A DNA stretch of 64,000 bases from Pedobacter sp. PAMC26386 (GCA_014302835.1 CP060294.1:1364001-1428000); one strand, 5' to 3'; counted from the stretch's first letter, positions 43,049 through 54,986 are shown. Made by a program: numbers and translations. The notes: a model not told the origin generated them from the sequence alone.

Positions 43049-43615
43049 ATGGAAAGAAGAGAACTTTTAAAAATGATTGGGCTGCTTACTGGTGGGGTTA
43101 TCATTGGGGGCAGCGCTCTACTCACTGGCTGTAGTCCTGAAAAAGGAAAGTTGAAAAATAATATTGTATTTAACCAGCATGATCTGGATTTTTTAGATGA
43201 AGTTTCGGATACGATATTACCTGCTACCCAAAGTCCAGGTGCTAAGGCAGCTAAAGTTGGTTCTTTTATGGCCGTTATGGTGAATGATTGTTATGAAGAA
43301 AGAGATCAGAAAGTTTTTATGGAGGGAATTAGCAAACTCAACGCAGCCTGCGAAAAAATGCATGGCACTGAGTTTATGAAAGCTACTGTACAGCAAAGAT
43401 TATCATTGCTGACGGAATTGGATAAAGAAGCGAAACATTACCAGTTGAAAAGAGGTGACTTGCCTGCTCATTATTTTACAATGATGAAGCAGTTAACCCT
43501 TCTGGGATATTTTACCTCAGAGCCCGGTTGTACAAAGGCAATGCGCTATATTGCTGTACCAGGTCATTATGAGGGGTCTGTTCCTTATAAAAAAGGCGAT
43601 AAAGCATGGGGTTAA
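43049..43615 (+). CDS. Gluconate 2-dehydrogenase subunit 3-like protein (GMC partner)
   Basis: A 188-residue exported subunit with an N-terminal RR motif (ERRELLKMIG), hydrophobic stretch and lipobox LLTGC at Cys28, so it may use Tat export, become a lipoprotein, or both. The rest matches the gluconate 2-dehydrogenase subunit 3 family: DEVSDTILPATQSPGAKAAK near residue 50 and the TSEPGCTKAMRYIAVPGHYE region near residue 155. Such small subunits escort and anchor GMC dehydrogenases lacking a signal peptide. It follows the GMC gene by 4 bp, and the xylulokinase start lies just after its stop, so the genes are translated together. Confidence 0.9.
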   Translation: MERRELLKMIGLLTGGVIIGGSALLTGCSPEKGKLKNNIVFNQHDLDFLDEVSDTILPATQSPGAKAAKVGSFMAVMVNDCYEERDQKVFMEGISKLNAACEKMHGTEFMKATVQQRLSLLTELDKEAKHYQLKRGDLPAHYFTMMKQLTLLGYFTSEPGCTKAMRYIAVPGHYEGSVPYKKGDKAWG

Positions 43616-43620
43616 AGAAT

Positions 43621-45096
43621 ATGTATTTATTAGGTATAGACATAGGCACATCTTCTATTAAAGTTTCTGTTGTTGAAATAAATACCCGGAAACGTATAGC
43701 GACAATGCAGTATCCTGACGAGGAGGTGCAAATCAAATCTATTCACCCTGGTTGGGCAGAGCAGTCACCGGAAGAGTGGTGGCAAAATGCAATTAGTGCC
43801 ATTCTTTTGTTGAATGCTACTGGAGTTTTCAATCCTATGGATATCAAGGCGGTTGGTATTGCCTATCAGATGCATGGATTGGTCGTTGTTGATAAAGATC
43901 AGCGTGTGTTGCGTGACAGTATAATTTGGTGTGATAGCAGGGCCGTTGAGTTAGGTGAGAAAGCTTTTGCAAAGATAGGGCAGCAAAAATGTTTACATCA
44001 GCTATTAAATTCTCCCGGAAACTTTACGGCTTCGAAGCTGGCTTGGGTAAAGAATAATGAACCTGAGCTTTATCAAAAGATAGATAAAGTCATGCTTCCC
44101 GGAGATTTTATCGCAATGAAACTTACTGGAAATATCACCACAAGTATTGCGGCACTATCCGAGGGGGTATTTTGGGATTTTCAGAACGATGAGTTATCAA
44201 AAGAGATCATGGAATATTATGGTTTTGATGAAAATTTAATCCCTGATATTCAGCCGCTTTTCTCTGTACATGGGTTGCTCAAAAAAGACATTGCATCGCT
44301 GCTGGGGTTGAAGGATGGAATTCCAATAGCTTATAAATCAGGTGATCAGCCTAATAACGCTTTATCCTTAAATGTAATAAGGCCCGGTGAGGTTGCTGCA
44401 ACTGCCGGAACATCGGGGGTAATTTACGGAGTCAGCGACGCATTGACTTATGATCCTCAGTCAAGAGTTAACACTTTTGCCCATGTTACTTATAATAAAA
44501 CTCAAAAGCATACTGGCGTATTGTTATGTATCAATGGCACCGGAAGCATGTACAGATGGGCAAAGCACAATTTTGCGCCAGATTTGTCTTATGCTGCGTT
44601 GAATGAGCTGGCAGCAACTGCGCCTATTGGTAGTGGGGGCTTGAAAGTTATGCCTTTTGGCAATGGTGCAGAGCGGATGCTGAACAATAGATACACTGGT
44701 GCACAGTTGCTTGGGATTGACCTTAATCTGCACGGACAACCAGAAATATTCAGAGCTGTACAAGAGGGAATAGCTTTTGCTTTTCGTTACGGATTGGATA
44801 TTATGAGGGAAAATGGGATGCAGCCAAAAGTAATCAGAGCGGGAATGGCAAACCTATTTCTAAGTGAAGTTTTTGCACAAACTTTTGTAGATGTAACAGG
44901 AATTCCTGTAGAGTTATACGAAAATGATGGCAGCGTGGGTGCTGCGCTGGGCGCGGGTATTGGAGCTGGAATTTTTGAAAGTGTCGAAGATGCATTCGCG
45001 CTGCATGAGCCGGTCAGGTATCTGGAACCGAAAAATAAGGAAGCCTATGAGCTTTTATATATCGAATGGAAAAATATTTTAAACGAGGCTTTGTGA
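43621..45096 (+). CDS. xylB: Xylulokinase (FGGY family)
   Basis: I take the ATG at 43621 ([20 protein letters not shown]), giving 491 residues; the ATG at 43606 would overlap the previous gene by 10 bp. The FGGY kinase fold is complete: phosphate motif [10 protein letters not shown] near residue 5, [10 protein letters not shown] near residue 84, and the C-terminal nucleotide-binding motif [16 protein letters not shown] near residue 402. It phosphorylates D-xylulose to xylulose 5-phosphate. Adjacent xylose isomerase (22 bp downstream) supplies its substrate, so the pair is a complete route from xylose to the pentose phosphate pathway. No xylose transporter is adjacent. Confidence 0.92.
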   Translation: MYLLGIDIGTSSIKVSVVEINTRKRIATMQYPDEEVQIKSIHPGWAEQSPEEWWQNAISAILLLNATGVFNPMDIKAVGIAYQMHGLVVVDKDQRVLRDSIIWCDSRAVELGEKAFAKIGQQKCLHQLLNSPGNFTASKLAWVKNNEPELYQKIDKVMLPGDFIAMKLTGNITTSIAALSEGVFWDFQNDELSKEIMEYYGFDENLIPDIQPLFSVHGLLKKDIASLLGLKDGIPIAYKSGDQPNNALSLNVIRPGEVAATAGTSGVIYGVSDALTYDPQSRVNTFAHVTYNKTQKHTGVLLCINGTGSMYRWAKHNFAPDLSYAALNELAATAPIGSGGLKVMPFGNGAERMLNNRYTGAQLLGIDLNLHGQPEIFRAVQEGIAFAFRYGLDIMRENGMQPKVIRAGMANLFLSEVFAQTFVDVTGIPVELYENDGSVGAALGAGIGAGIFESVEDAFALHEPVRYLEPKNKEAYELLYIEWKNILNEAL

Positions 45097-45118
45097 GGCC
45101 AAACAAAAACAGATCAGA

Positions 45119-46450
45119 ATGACAAGAATAGTAATCGGAGGAAAAGAGTTTTTCAAAGGAATAAAACAAGTACAGTTTGAAGGTTTACAGAGCGATAATC
45201 CGCTGGCTTTTAGGTGGTACGATGCAAATAAAGTAGTGGCGGGTAAAACCATGAGTGAACATTTTAAGTTTGCATGTGCCTATTGGCATTCATTTAATGG
45301 TAATGGAAGTGACCCTTTTGGAGGAGCAACACATGTTTTTCCATGGGATGAAAAGAAGGATGTAATAGAAAGGGCAAAAGATAAAATGGATGCTGCTTTT
45401 GAATTTATTAGCAAAATGCAAATGCCCTATTATTGTTTTCATGATGTTGATATAGTCGATTATGGAAATGATATTGCTGAAAATGAGAGCAGGCTACAGG
45501 CTTTGGTTGAATATGCAAAAGAAAAGCAATCCAGCAGCGGAGTGAAATTACTTTGGGGAACAGCAAATTTGTTCAGCCATAAACGTTATATGAATGGAGC
45601 ATCAACCAATCCCGATTTTCACGTACTTGCTCATGGTGCAGCTCAGGTAAAAGCCGCTTTAGATGCAACTATTGCTCTTGGTGGAGAGAATTATGTTTTT
45701 TGGGGCGGAAGAGAAGGGTATATGAGTTTATTGAATACGGATATGAAACGTGAGCAGGAGCATTTGGCTAAGTTTCTCCATATGGCTAAAGATTATGCAA
45801 GAAAAGAAGGGTTTAAGGGGACGTTTTTTATCGAGCCTAAACCATGTGAACCTTCTAAACATCAGTATGATTATGATGCTTCAACAGTGAAAAGTTTTTT
45901 ACAGGAGTATGATCTGCTCACTGATTTTAAACTCAATATTGAGGTGAATCATGCGACTTTAGCCGGACATACCTTTCAGCATGAATTGCAGGTTGCGGCA
46001 GATAGTGGTTTGCTGGGGTCAATTGATGCGAATCGGGGTGATTATCAGAATGGATGGGATACAGATCAGTTTCCTAATGATATTAATGAAGTGATTGAAG
46101 CCATGCTAATCATTTTAGAAAGTGGCGGATTAAAAGGAGGGGGAGTGAATTTTGATGCGAAGATCCGTCGAAATTCAACTGATCCTGCCGATCTGTTCTA
46201 TGCGCATGTTGGTAGTATGGATATTTTTGCCAGGGCTTTAGTTACTGCTGATGCTATTCTTCAGAAATCGGATTATAGAAAGTTAAGAGCTGATAGATAT
46301 GCTTCTTTTGATAATGGAAAAGGCGCTGAATTCGAGCAGGGTAAGTTAAGTTTAGAAGATTTAAGGAATTATGCGGTACAAAATGGTGAACCAGAAACAC
46401 GTAGTGGAAAGCAAGAATATCTGGAAAATCTAATCAACAGATATATTTAA
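45119..46450 (+). CDS. xylA: Xylose isomerase
   Basis: A 443-residue xylose isomerase, the normal size for the type II enzymes. Recognisable segments are [20 protein letters not shown] with the catalytic His near residue 102, the metal-binding [17 protein letters not shown] near residue 237 and [20 protein letters not shown] near 275, and [19 protein letters not shown] near 303. It interconverts D-xylose and D-xylulose. It is the last gene of the GMC, subunit 3, xylB, xylA run; a 135-bp gap to the next gene and no strong terminator follow. Regulation by the divergent AraC is inferred. Confidence 0.96.
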   Translation: MTRIVIGGKEFFKGIKQVQFEGLQSDNPLAFRWYDANKVVAGKTMSEHFKFACAYWHSFNGNGSDPFGGATHVFPWDEKKDVIERAKDKMDAAFEFISKMQMPYYCFHDVDIVDYGNDIAENESRLQALVEYAKEKQSSSGVKLLWGTANLFSHKRYMNGASTNPDFHVLAHGAAQVKAALDATIALGGENYVFWGGREGYMSLLNTDMKREQEHLAKFLHMAKDYARKEGFKGTFFIEPKPCEPSKHQYDYDASTVKSFLQEYDLLTDFKLNIEVNHATLAGHTFQHELQVAADSGLLGSIDANRGDYQNGWDTDQFPNDINEVIEAMLIILESGGLKGGGVNFDAKIRRNSTDPADLFYAHVGSMDIFARALVTADAILQKSDYRKLRADRYASFDNGKGAEFEQGKLSLEDLRNYAVQNGEPETRSGKQEYLENLINRYI

Positions 46451-46585
46451 AAACAGCCATTTAAATCACTGCTTATATTGTATTAACGTTCATATTTCTA
46501 ATAAATTTTGATCATAAAAATATAGTTTTTTTTCTGCTTTATATATAAAAAGCGCATGTATATTTAGCTGTTAAATGATATTTTT

Positions 46586-47554
46586 ATGATCCCTGAAGTA
46601 AAGATAACTGCTGTAAAATATGCTATACATGCTGCATTTGGAGTAAGTGAATTTGACGCAATCAGTGAACTGACTGGTGGACTTTCCTCAGCTCTTGTTT
46701 TTCGTATAGTGGTTCGGGGAAAGCCGTATTTGCTTCGCATTATTACACGTACTGATGCAATGGGCGATCCCACTTACCAATATGCAAGGATGAAAACCGC
46801 TGCTGATGCAGGCCTTGCTCCGCACGTTTGGTACACAAGTATAACTGATGGGATTTCAATCACAGATTTTGTTGAAACAAAGGCTTTGAAGGTAGAAGAG
46901 GCTAAAGTAATGTTTCCCGATTTGCTTAAGCGTTTACATTCACTACCTCCTTTTCCGCATAAACTGAATTATCTTGATACTGTAGATAATTTCATTCGGA
47001 AATTTCAAACTGCAAAAATTTTGGCCGACAGCATGACGAGTGAAATTTTCTGCCAATATGAGCGGATAAAAAATGTTTATCCTCGTAACAGCGATAATTT
47101 AGTATCCTGTCATAATGATCTTAAACCGGAAAATATTCTTTTTGACGGAGACCGGTTGTGGTTAGTTGACTGGGAAGCAGCTTTTTTGAACGATCGCTAT
47201 GTAGATCTGGCAATTGTCGCGAATTTTGTGGTAACTGATGATGAGGAGGACTATCTTAAAAGATATTTTGGCGAAGAAGTAAACGCGTATGACCGCGCTT
47301 GTTTTTTTCTAATGAGTCAGTTGGTTCATCTATTCTACACTGCTTATTTATTGTTAGGATCGCCGGTACCCATTGACTTGAATTCTATCAAACCAGATTT
47401 CAGAGAATTTCATGATAGGATGTGGAGGGGGGAAATTACTTTAGCAAATCATGATGCCTGGCAGCAGTATGCATGGGTTCATCTGGAGAAATTGCTACAG
47501 AATTTTCGATTGAAGCGATTTGATGACTCGTTACATATAGTATCTATTTCTTAA
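46586..47554 (+). CDS. Aminoglycoside-phosphotransferase-fold kinase
   Basis: A 322-residue APH/choline-kinase-fold protein. The catalytic loop is VSCHNDLKPENILFDG near residue 173 and the metal motif LWLVDWEAAFLNDRYVDLA near residue 191, with the usual DWE in place of DFG. An N-terminal nucleotide loop (LTGGLSSALVFRIVVRGK) is also visible. The fold covers aminoglycoside phosphotransferases, choline and ethanolamine kinases, and fructosamine kinases, and the sequence does not decide among them. I do not call it a resistance gene. It stands as a single gene. Confidence 0.8.
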   Translation: MIPEVKITAVKYAIHAAFGVSEFDAISELTGGLSSALVFRIVVRGKPYLLRIITRTDAMGDPTYQYARMKTAADAGLAPHVWYTSITDGISITDFVETKALKVEEAKVMFPDLLKRLHSLPPFPHKLNYLDTVDNFIRKFQTAKILADSMTSEIFCQYERIKNVYPRNSDNLVSCHNDLKPENILFDGDRLWLVDWEAAFLNDRYVDLAIVANFVVTDDEEDYLKRYFGEEVNAYDRACFFLMSQLVHLFYTAYLLLGSPVPIDLNSIKPDFREFHDRMWRGEITLANHDAWQQYAWVHLEKLLQNFRLKRFDDSLHIVSIS

Positions 47555-47600
47555 TTACGTTTTGGGAAGATTCTCCGGCAGATAAAGCGATCTTTTATTA

Positions 47601-47608
47601 TAGTTTTG
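47601..47608 (+). promoter_or_regulatory. Candidate -7 element (TAGTTTTG)
   Basis: An exact TAnnTTTG match 17 bp before the ATG at 47626, giving a short leader. A -33 TTTG is not found at the usual distance. Confidence 0.35.
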
Positions 47609-47625
47609 CAGGTTAAAAATAAATT

Positions 47626-47976
47626 ATGGAAGCAAGCGAACTAAGAATTGGGAATTATACATTGGATCATGGTCATCCTGAACAAATACCATATGGATCT
47701 GATATTGATTCTGCAGGAATGATGGAACCCATTCTTTTAACGGAAGAATGGGTGGTTAAGTTTGGTTTTGAGCGGTTTGAGTTTGAGTACGAAGAAGGAA
47801 ATGAAATTACTTATGTACTTGAAAAGAAAAATGGTCATCAGTTCGCGTTAAGTGAAAGTTTACAGCCTATGGATGGTGAAATAGCAATGCTGGATTATAA
47901 GTTGCAATATGTTCACCAGATCCAGAATCTTTATTTTGCACTTACTAATGAGGAACTTACGATAGCTGAAAGCTAA
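47626..47976 (+). CDS. Hypothetical protein (Bacteroidota small acidic protein)
   Basis: A 116-residue acidic protein beginning EASELRIGNYTLDHGHPEQI. The ELRIGN-type start followed by a LTEEWVVKFGFERFEFEY segment is seen in small Bacteroidota proteins, including some encoded in prophage-like regions, but no function is known. No signal peptide or membrane segment is present. It lies 80 bp upstream of the rifamycin phosphotransferase gene in the same direction and might be co-transcribed. Confidence 0.6.
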   Translation: MEASELRIGNYTLDHGHPEQIPYGSDIDSAGMMEPILLTEEWVVKFGFERFEFEYEEGNEITYVLEKKNGHQFALSESLQPMDGEIAMLDYKLQYVHQIQNLYFALTNEELTIAES

Positions 47977-48050
47977 CTGTAAGCCAACTTTTGCAGACGC
48001 AATAACTTTTATTGTCATAACCAATCTAAAAGAAATTACAGACAAAATAA

Positions 48051-50684
<2,634 letters not shown>

Positions 50685-50734
50685 AATTTGTACTCTATTC
50701 GGTTGTTGACAGAACGAGGGGCAAATAATCCATT

Positions 50735-50789
50735 TTTCATCACATCTTTTCCCTATTTCATCACATCTTTTCCCCATTCCGTCACATTT
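50735..50789. repeat. Short tandem repeat, 21-bp unit
   Basis: TTTCATCACATCTTTTCCC occurs at 50735-50753 and again at 50756-50774, followed by a third, degenerate copy containing GTCACATTT. It lies between the Rph gene and the hydrolase gene and has no identified function. Confidence 0.6.
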
Positions 50790-50878
50790 ATTGGTGTGTG
50801 TGTTTCAGACGAGGAAATTATGTTTTATATTTAGATAATATATGTAATCTATAGATTATGTTATTTAAATTAAAAACA

Positions 50879-51763
50879 ATGAAATCGTATTTACTTCTTC
50901 TGCTCGGCTCCTTAAGTTTTAGCTTGTTTGGACAAACTGTACCTGCGCCTACTTATGGACCGGACTTCACCATAGAAAACGTTAAGTTCAACAGTGTCGG
51001 GGTCGCTTTGGCGGGTACTATCTTTAAACCCAAGCATCCATATGCTGCGGTAGTTCTTGTACATGGGTCTGGTCAGGAAACCAGGATGGTGGAGATGGCG
51101 TCACTTTTGGCGAGAAACGGTATCACTGTATTAACCTATGACAAACGCGGAGTGGGAAAATCGGACGGGGTTTATGTTGGGCCGGAAGTCGGAACCAATA
51201 ACATTGATTCTGCCAATCTCAACCTATTGGCTTTAGATGCAAGCGCCGCCTCTAACGCACTGTTGGTGCAGTTGCCGGACAATCATGGGCCATTGGGTTT
51301 AATGGGTTTTAGTCAGGCGGGCTGGATAATTCCTATGGCCGCAAAAAAAAATAGTAATGTGAGCTTTATGATATTGTTTAGCGGACCAGTTATTACAACA
51401 CTCGAACAGCTTCGATTTCAATTTTATACCCTAGGAAATTCCAGATTCTGGGAGACGCACACTGAAGCTGAGGCACTCGAACACGTACGCAGCGACGCTG
51501 ATCGGTATCAATTTGCCAGCACTGATCCGCAAGATGCCCTCGCTAGGCTCTCGATTCGGGGACTTTGGCTTTTTGGAGGTAAAGATGTACAAGTTCCGGT
51601 ACATTTATCAATAGAACACCTCAATGCGCTTAAAGCACAGGGTAAGCCCTATGATTACCAGTTGTTTCCAGAGTTGGGACATAATACTGCCTCCTCGAAA
51701 TCACAAGAACCAATTAACGTTGCTATTCAATGGATTAAAGCTATTGATGGTCGTATGAAATGA
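50879..51763 (+). CDS. Secreted alpha/beta hydrolase
   Basis: I choose the ATG at 50879 (MKSYLLLLLGSLSFSLFGQT), giving 294 residues and a clean signal peptide. The hydrolase fold shows VVLVHGSGQETRM for the oxyanion hole, a nucleophile elbow GFSQAGW with Ser near residue 154, and the catalytic His in ELGHNTASS near the C-terminus. The Asp is most likely in LFGGKDVQVP. Family members hydrolyse esters, lactones or peptides. The context, next to the rifamycin phosphotransferase gene, does not fix a role. The gene has a 195-bp upstream gap containing the 21-bp repeat. Confidence 0.87.
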   Translation: MKSYLLLLLGSLSFSLFGQTVPAPTYGPDFTIENVKFNSVGVALAGTIFKPKHPYAAVVLVHGSGQETRMVEMASLLARNGITVLTYDKRGVGKSDGVYVGPEVGTNNIDSANLNLLALDASAASNALLVQLPDNHGPLGLMGFSQAGWIIPMAAKKNSNVSFMILFSGPVITTLEQLRFQFYTLGNSRFWETHTEAEALEHVRSDADRYQFASTDPQDALARLSIRGLWLFGGKDVQVPVHLSIEHLNALKAQGKPYDYQLFPELGHNTASSKSQEPINVAIQWIKAIDGRMK

Positions 51764-51801
51764 AATACCGCATATTTGATCGTGGTTAACTATACCATGC
51801 T

Positions 51802-52620
51802 CTAAGATACCGTACGGCCGGCCCTTGTCTTTCGGTCAAGAAGTTCAATAGGTGTTAGTCCAAATTGTTTTTTAAAAGCGAAAGAAAAATGTTGCAATGT
51901 TTCGAAACCTAAGTCAAGATAAATTTTAGACGATTTTTCATTTTTTTTGTCGATTAGGAAATATGCCTCTTGTAGTCGTTTTTGTATCAACCAACGATTA
52001 GGCGTTTCGTTGAATATTTGCTTGAAATCTCTTTTAAAAGCTGATAAACTTCGCCCTGTTAAATACGCAAAGCGCAGTATGTTTACATTAAACTTAAAGT
52101 TTTTGTTCATAAAGTCTTCCAAATTTATTTTTCCAGGAATGCCATAGTCAAAAAATATTCCTACAAGTTCTGGTTGGCTTTGCAGTAGAATAGTAAGTAA
52201 CTCTTCTCGTTTTATATCTGCAAAAGCATTGTCAATTTTGCCTAAAGTGCTATAATATGGCATTAACGAGTGTATGAAATTTGGTATCAATTTATTTTGA
52301 GTCACTCTTAAAAATGTTGATGAAGATGTAGTTTTTACTGTTTCATTTTTATGCTTTTCCTGAATTTTTTTGAGAAAAGGCTCGTCAAAAATGATGAATA
52401 CTGTTTCATTTTCATTTTTCCCTTTTTCCTTACTATACCTTGCTAAACGGTTCTTTCGGATAAGTCCAAAATCTCCTGATTTGAAAATATGTATTTTATT
52501 TTCATCATAACATTTTGTTGTTCCTTTCTTGATATAAAAGAAAGTATGTTCGGAAATAAAATGTTCTCCCGAAATTTCAGCGTTTACAAAATCAGAAGGA
52601 TTTGATATAGTTTTACTCAT
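51802..52620 (-). CDS. AraC-family regulator
   Basis: A 272-residue AraC protein. The N-terminal half is a sensing domain that starts with about 110 residues of cupin-like sequence (GEHFISEHTFFYIKKGTTKC), and the C-terminal HTH pair covers VNILRFAYLTGRSLSAFKRD near residue 178 and DLGFETLQHFSFAFKKQFGL near 237. It is the last gene of a minus-strand run that begins with the nitroreductase and passes through the aldo/keto reductase, with gaps of 22 and 42 bp. This is the common nitroreductase/AKR/AraC arrangement. It probably controls this operon, possibly through the tandem repeat at 54375-54419. Confidence 0.9.
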   Translation of the reverse strand: MSKTISNPSDFVNAEISGEHFISEHTFFYIKKGTTKCYDENKIHIFKSGDFGLIRKNRLARYSKEKGKNENETVFIIFDEPFLKKIQEKHKNETVKTTSSSTFLRVTQNKLIPNFIHSLMPYYSTLGKIDNAFADIKREELLTILLQSQPELVGIFFDYGIPGKINLEDFMNKNFKFNVNILRFAYLTGRSLSAFKRDFKQIFNETPNRWLIQKRLQEAYFLIDKKNEKSSKIYLDLGFETLQHFSFAFKKQFGLTPIELLDRKTRAGRTVS

Positions 52621-52662
52621 TTAATTATTATCAAAATACTACGAATAATTGTTGTCAAAATA

Positions 52663-53649
52663 CTACGAAGCAGCCCAAATCAAAAATGCCGGAGGATAAC
52701 GTTCGCCTTTCAATGATCCTAATTTAAAGACTTCATTTAATCTTTCAATCTCTTCTTTTGTAAAAGTTATTTCAAGTGCTTCTAAATTTTCCTTTATACG
52801 TTCAGGTTTAGTCATACCTACAATTGGGATAATATCATTTCCTTGATTTAGTAACCAAGCCAAGGCTATCTGGCTTGCACTTGCACCCTTGTTTGCTGCA
52901 AATTCTTTTAACCATTCTACTTTTTGCAGGTTGTATGCTAAATTTTCTCCTTGAAATCTGGGGAACATATTTTTATAATCGTTTTTAGACATGGGTAAAT
53001 GCATTTCACCTGTCAATAAACCATAGTAGAAAACAGAATACGGGACTATTGCTGTCCCTAATTGTCTTGCGATAGGTAATATTTCTTTTTCAATGAAACG
53101 TGTTGCTAATGAATATTCAATTTCCAATGCGGAAACCTGATGAACATTATTTGCGCGCTGCAACTGTTCTGCATTTGCTTCAGATAAGCCTAAGTATCGT
53201 ACTTTTCCTTCATCAATCAAATCTTTGATTGCGCCGACTGTTTCTTCAATAGGAACTTCAGAGTCAATACGACAAGGTTGATACAAATCAATTTCGTTTA
53301 CGCCTAAACGTTTGAGTGAATAAGCACAAAAGTTTTTTATGGCTTTTGGTCTTCCGTCTAGATCAAGAAAATGTCCACCAGGACTTACTAAAGCTCCCGT
53401 TTTCACACTGATAAAAACATCCTTTCTGCGGTATTTAATGACCTCACCAATAGCCAGCTCGCTTATTCCGCTACCATAAAAGTCGGCAGTATTGATAAAA
53501 TTAATTCCTGTATCTATTGACTGATGTAACGTTTGGGTTAATCGCTTTTTAGATTGATGCCATTTTTCTAGACTGTGAATTCCCCAACTTGTTCCTATTG
53601 ATATAGAAGAAACTTCTGGTCCATTTTTACCTAATTTTCTTTTTTTCAT
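52663..53649 (-). CDS. Aldo/keto reductase
   Basis: A 328-residue AKR barrel. The start KKRKLGKNGPEVSSISIGTS is typical, the catalytic Asp-Tyr region is FINTADFYGSGISELAIGEV near residue 51, and the coenzyme-binding end is DIIPIVGMTKPERIKENLEA near residue 275. The subgroup resembles YghZ/YdjG-like reductases of aldehydes and ketones, including toxic lipid aldehydes. It is the middle gene of the nitroreductase/AKR/AraC operon; with a quinone- or nitro-compound reductase upstream, a detoxification role is plausible. Confidence 0.92.
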   Translation of the reverse strand: MKKRKLGKNGPEVSSISIGTSWGIHSLEKWHQSKKRLTQTLHQSIDTGINFINTADFYGSGISELAIGEVIKYRRKDVFISVKTGALVSPGGHFLDLDGRPKAIKNFCAYSLKRLGVNEIDLYQPCRIDSEVPIEETVGAIKDLIDEGKVRYLGLSEANAEQLQRANNVHQVSALEIEYSLATRFIEKEILPIARQLGTAIVPYSVFYYGLLTGEMHLPMSKNDYKNMFPRFQGENLAYNLQKVEWLKEFAANKGASASQIALAWLLNQGNDIIPIVGMTKPERIKENLEALEITFTKEEIERLNEVFKLGSLKGERYPPAFLIWAAS

Positions 53650-53671
53650 TTGTTTTAATTTCTTCTAACAG

Positions 53672-54319
53672 TTAAGCTATTTCTGTTACAAATTCTTCTT
53701 TCGGTGTCCGCCATTTTTTTAAGGACAAAAGCCAGTCGTTTGCTTCATCCCGGTAACCGATTGGCATTATGACCACGCTTTTTAATCCTAATTCCTCAAG
53801 TTTGAGAAACTCGTCCATTTTCGCATTGTCGAAGCCTTCCATTGGCGTAGTGTCCACTTTTTGCTCTGCCGCAGCTGTAATAGCCAAGCCAAATGATATG
53901 TGAGCTTGTTTAGCACAATGATTTTCCTGCCATTCTTTTCCTAATGTTTCATACTTGTCTAAAAGCCTTTTTTTATAGACTTCCGATTGATTTTCAGGCA
54001 AACTGCGTTCAATTGATGTTTTGAGTAAAACATTTCCTACTCGTTCAGCGGTGTAACCATCCCAAGCAGTCCATACTAATAAGTGAGAGCAATCTTTAAT
54101 TTGTTCTTGATTGAATGGAAATTCTTTAAATACAAATTCCTTGAGCTGCTCAAGTGTTTGTCCGTTGCTAATTACAAAAACTCTATACGGTTGCAATCCC
54201 GATGATGACGGTGCAAGTCTTGCGGCTTCTAAAATGTAATCTAATTTTCCCTGCGGAACTATTTGTCCGTTCATTTTCTTTGTAGCGTACCGCCATTGTA
54301 AGTTGTTCAATAAAGTCAT
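53672..54319 (-). CDS. Nitroreductase-family protein
   Basis: A 215-residue FMN-dependent nitroreductase of the NfsB type. Flavin contacts fit RYATKKMNGQIV near residue 10 and the ARLAPSSSGLQPYRVFVISN segment near 33, and the C-terminal EELGLKSVVIMPIGYRDEAN is characteristic. It reduces nitroaromatics or quinones with NAD(P)H. It is the first gene of the minus-strand operon, immediately downstream of a tandem repeat and a poor -7-like CAACTTTG at about 54340. A detoxification unit is the natural reading, although the inducer is unknown. Confidence 0.92.
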   Translation of the reverse strand: MTLLNNLQWRYATKKMNGQIVPQGKLDYILEAARLAPSSSGLQPYRVFVISNGQTLEQLKEFVFKEFPFNQEQIKDCSHLLVWTAWDGYTAERVGNVLLKTSIERSLPENQSEVYKKRLLDKYETLGKEWQENHCAKQAHISFGLAITAAAEQKVDTTPMEGFDNAKMDEFLKLEELGLKSVVIMPIGYRDEANDWLLSLKKWRTPKEEFVTEIA

Positions 54320-54374
54320 ATTGTGAAATCTTATACAACAAAGTTGAGCATAAAATCCGCAGATAGCTTACCTT

Positions 54375-54419
54375 AAAAGTCCAAATTTGTTTATCTAAAA
54401 AGTCCAAATCGTTTAATCT
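54375..54419. promoter_or_regulatory. Tandem AGTCCAAAT repeat, candidate AraC operator
   Basis: AAAAGTCCAAATTTGTTTAT, then TCT, is followed directly by AAAAGTCCAAATCGTTTAAT, then TCT (54375-54396 and 54397-54419, the AGTCCAAAT cores being 23 bp apart). Two direct half-sites at about two helical turns are what AraC regulators bind. The site lies 55-100 bp upstream of the nitroreductase ATG. The operon encodes an AraC regulator at its end. Confidence 0.45.
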
Positions 54420-54504
54420 GGTTATGTCGATACTCGGTTTTTTTGATTAATAGATGGCAATCAGCAGGATAAACTAAAAACCTATCCTCTCATGTCAAAG
54501 ATTA

Positions 54505-54986
54505 TTACCCTTGCTTTTTGCAGTTTAGCATAATACTTTGGGTTGTATGAATCCCTGTCAAATCGAAATAATAAATATCAGGTTTGATCCAGCCTGTAGC
54601 TGCCGAATAGCTCCCTGCATTACCGTGTCTGTAAGATACGGCGGGTGTTGTTCGCTGAAAATCTAAAATATGTGCTCTATTATTGTGAGTAAAGGATAGT
54701 TTTACCGGTCGGCCAGCAGGCCCATTTAACATGGTAATTAATGCTTTAAACTTCTTCCATTGAGGTGATCCGGAAATTAGTGACTCAGTTCTCTTAAGAA
54801 CTTTAAGAGCGTTCTCTCCGTTTATTTGATTAACGAAATCTCCAGGTGAGATTGTTTTAACAAACCAGTATCCAAAACACCCTTGACGATTATCTGGTTG
54901 TCTGTATTTTCAAAGTAGATTGGCAATGTTGAAGTATCAGCGCGATGAGATCCATCAAAAAAATCTATGAAAATATGACCGAAATT
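54505..54986 (-). pseudogene. S41-peptidase-like (PDZ region) remnant, frameshifted and truncated
   Basis: The minus strand reads FDGSHRADTSTLPIYFENTD and QIIVKGVLDTGLLKQ in one frame up to about 54855, and from there, in another frame, SPGDFVNQINGENALKVLKR, a SGSPQWKKFKALITMLNGPA segment and RPVKLSF, ending with IKPDIYYFDLTGI and a stop at 54505. GDxVxxINGENA is a PDZ-type ligand loop as found in S41 C-terminal-processing peptidases, and IYYFDLT fits the start of the S41 catalytic domain, which is missing. A one-base shift in an A run at about 54855 breaks the frame. The 5' end is also lost, beyond about 54986. It is a decayed gene at the edge of the accessory region. Confidence 0.6.

Noticed and set aside
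46586..47554. Kinase as an aminoglycoside-resistance gene
   Set aside because: The APH fold is shared with choline, ethanolamine and sugar kinases, and no substrate-specific residues support resistance.
50685..50780. Frames reading MGKRCDE through the tandem repeat as a repeat protein
   Set aside because: They arise only because the 21-bp repeat is a multiple of three, with no start signal, and they overlap the Rph gene's end on the other strand.
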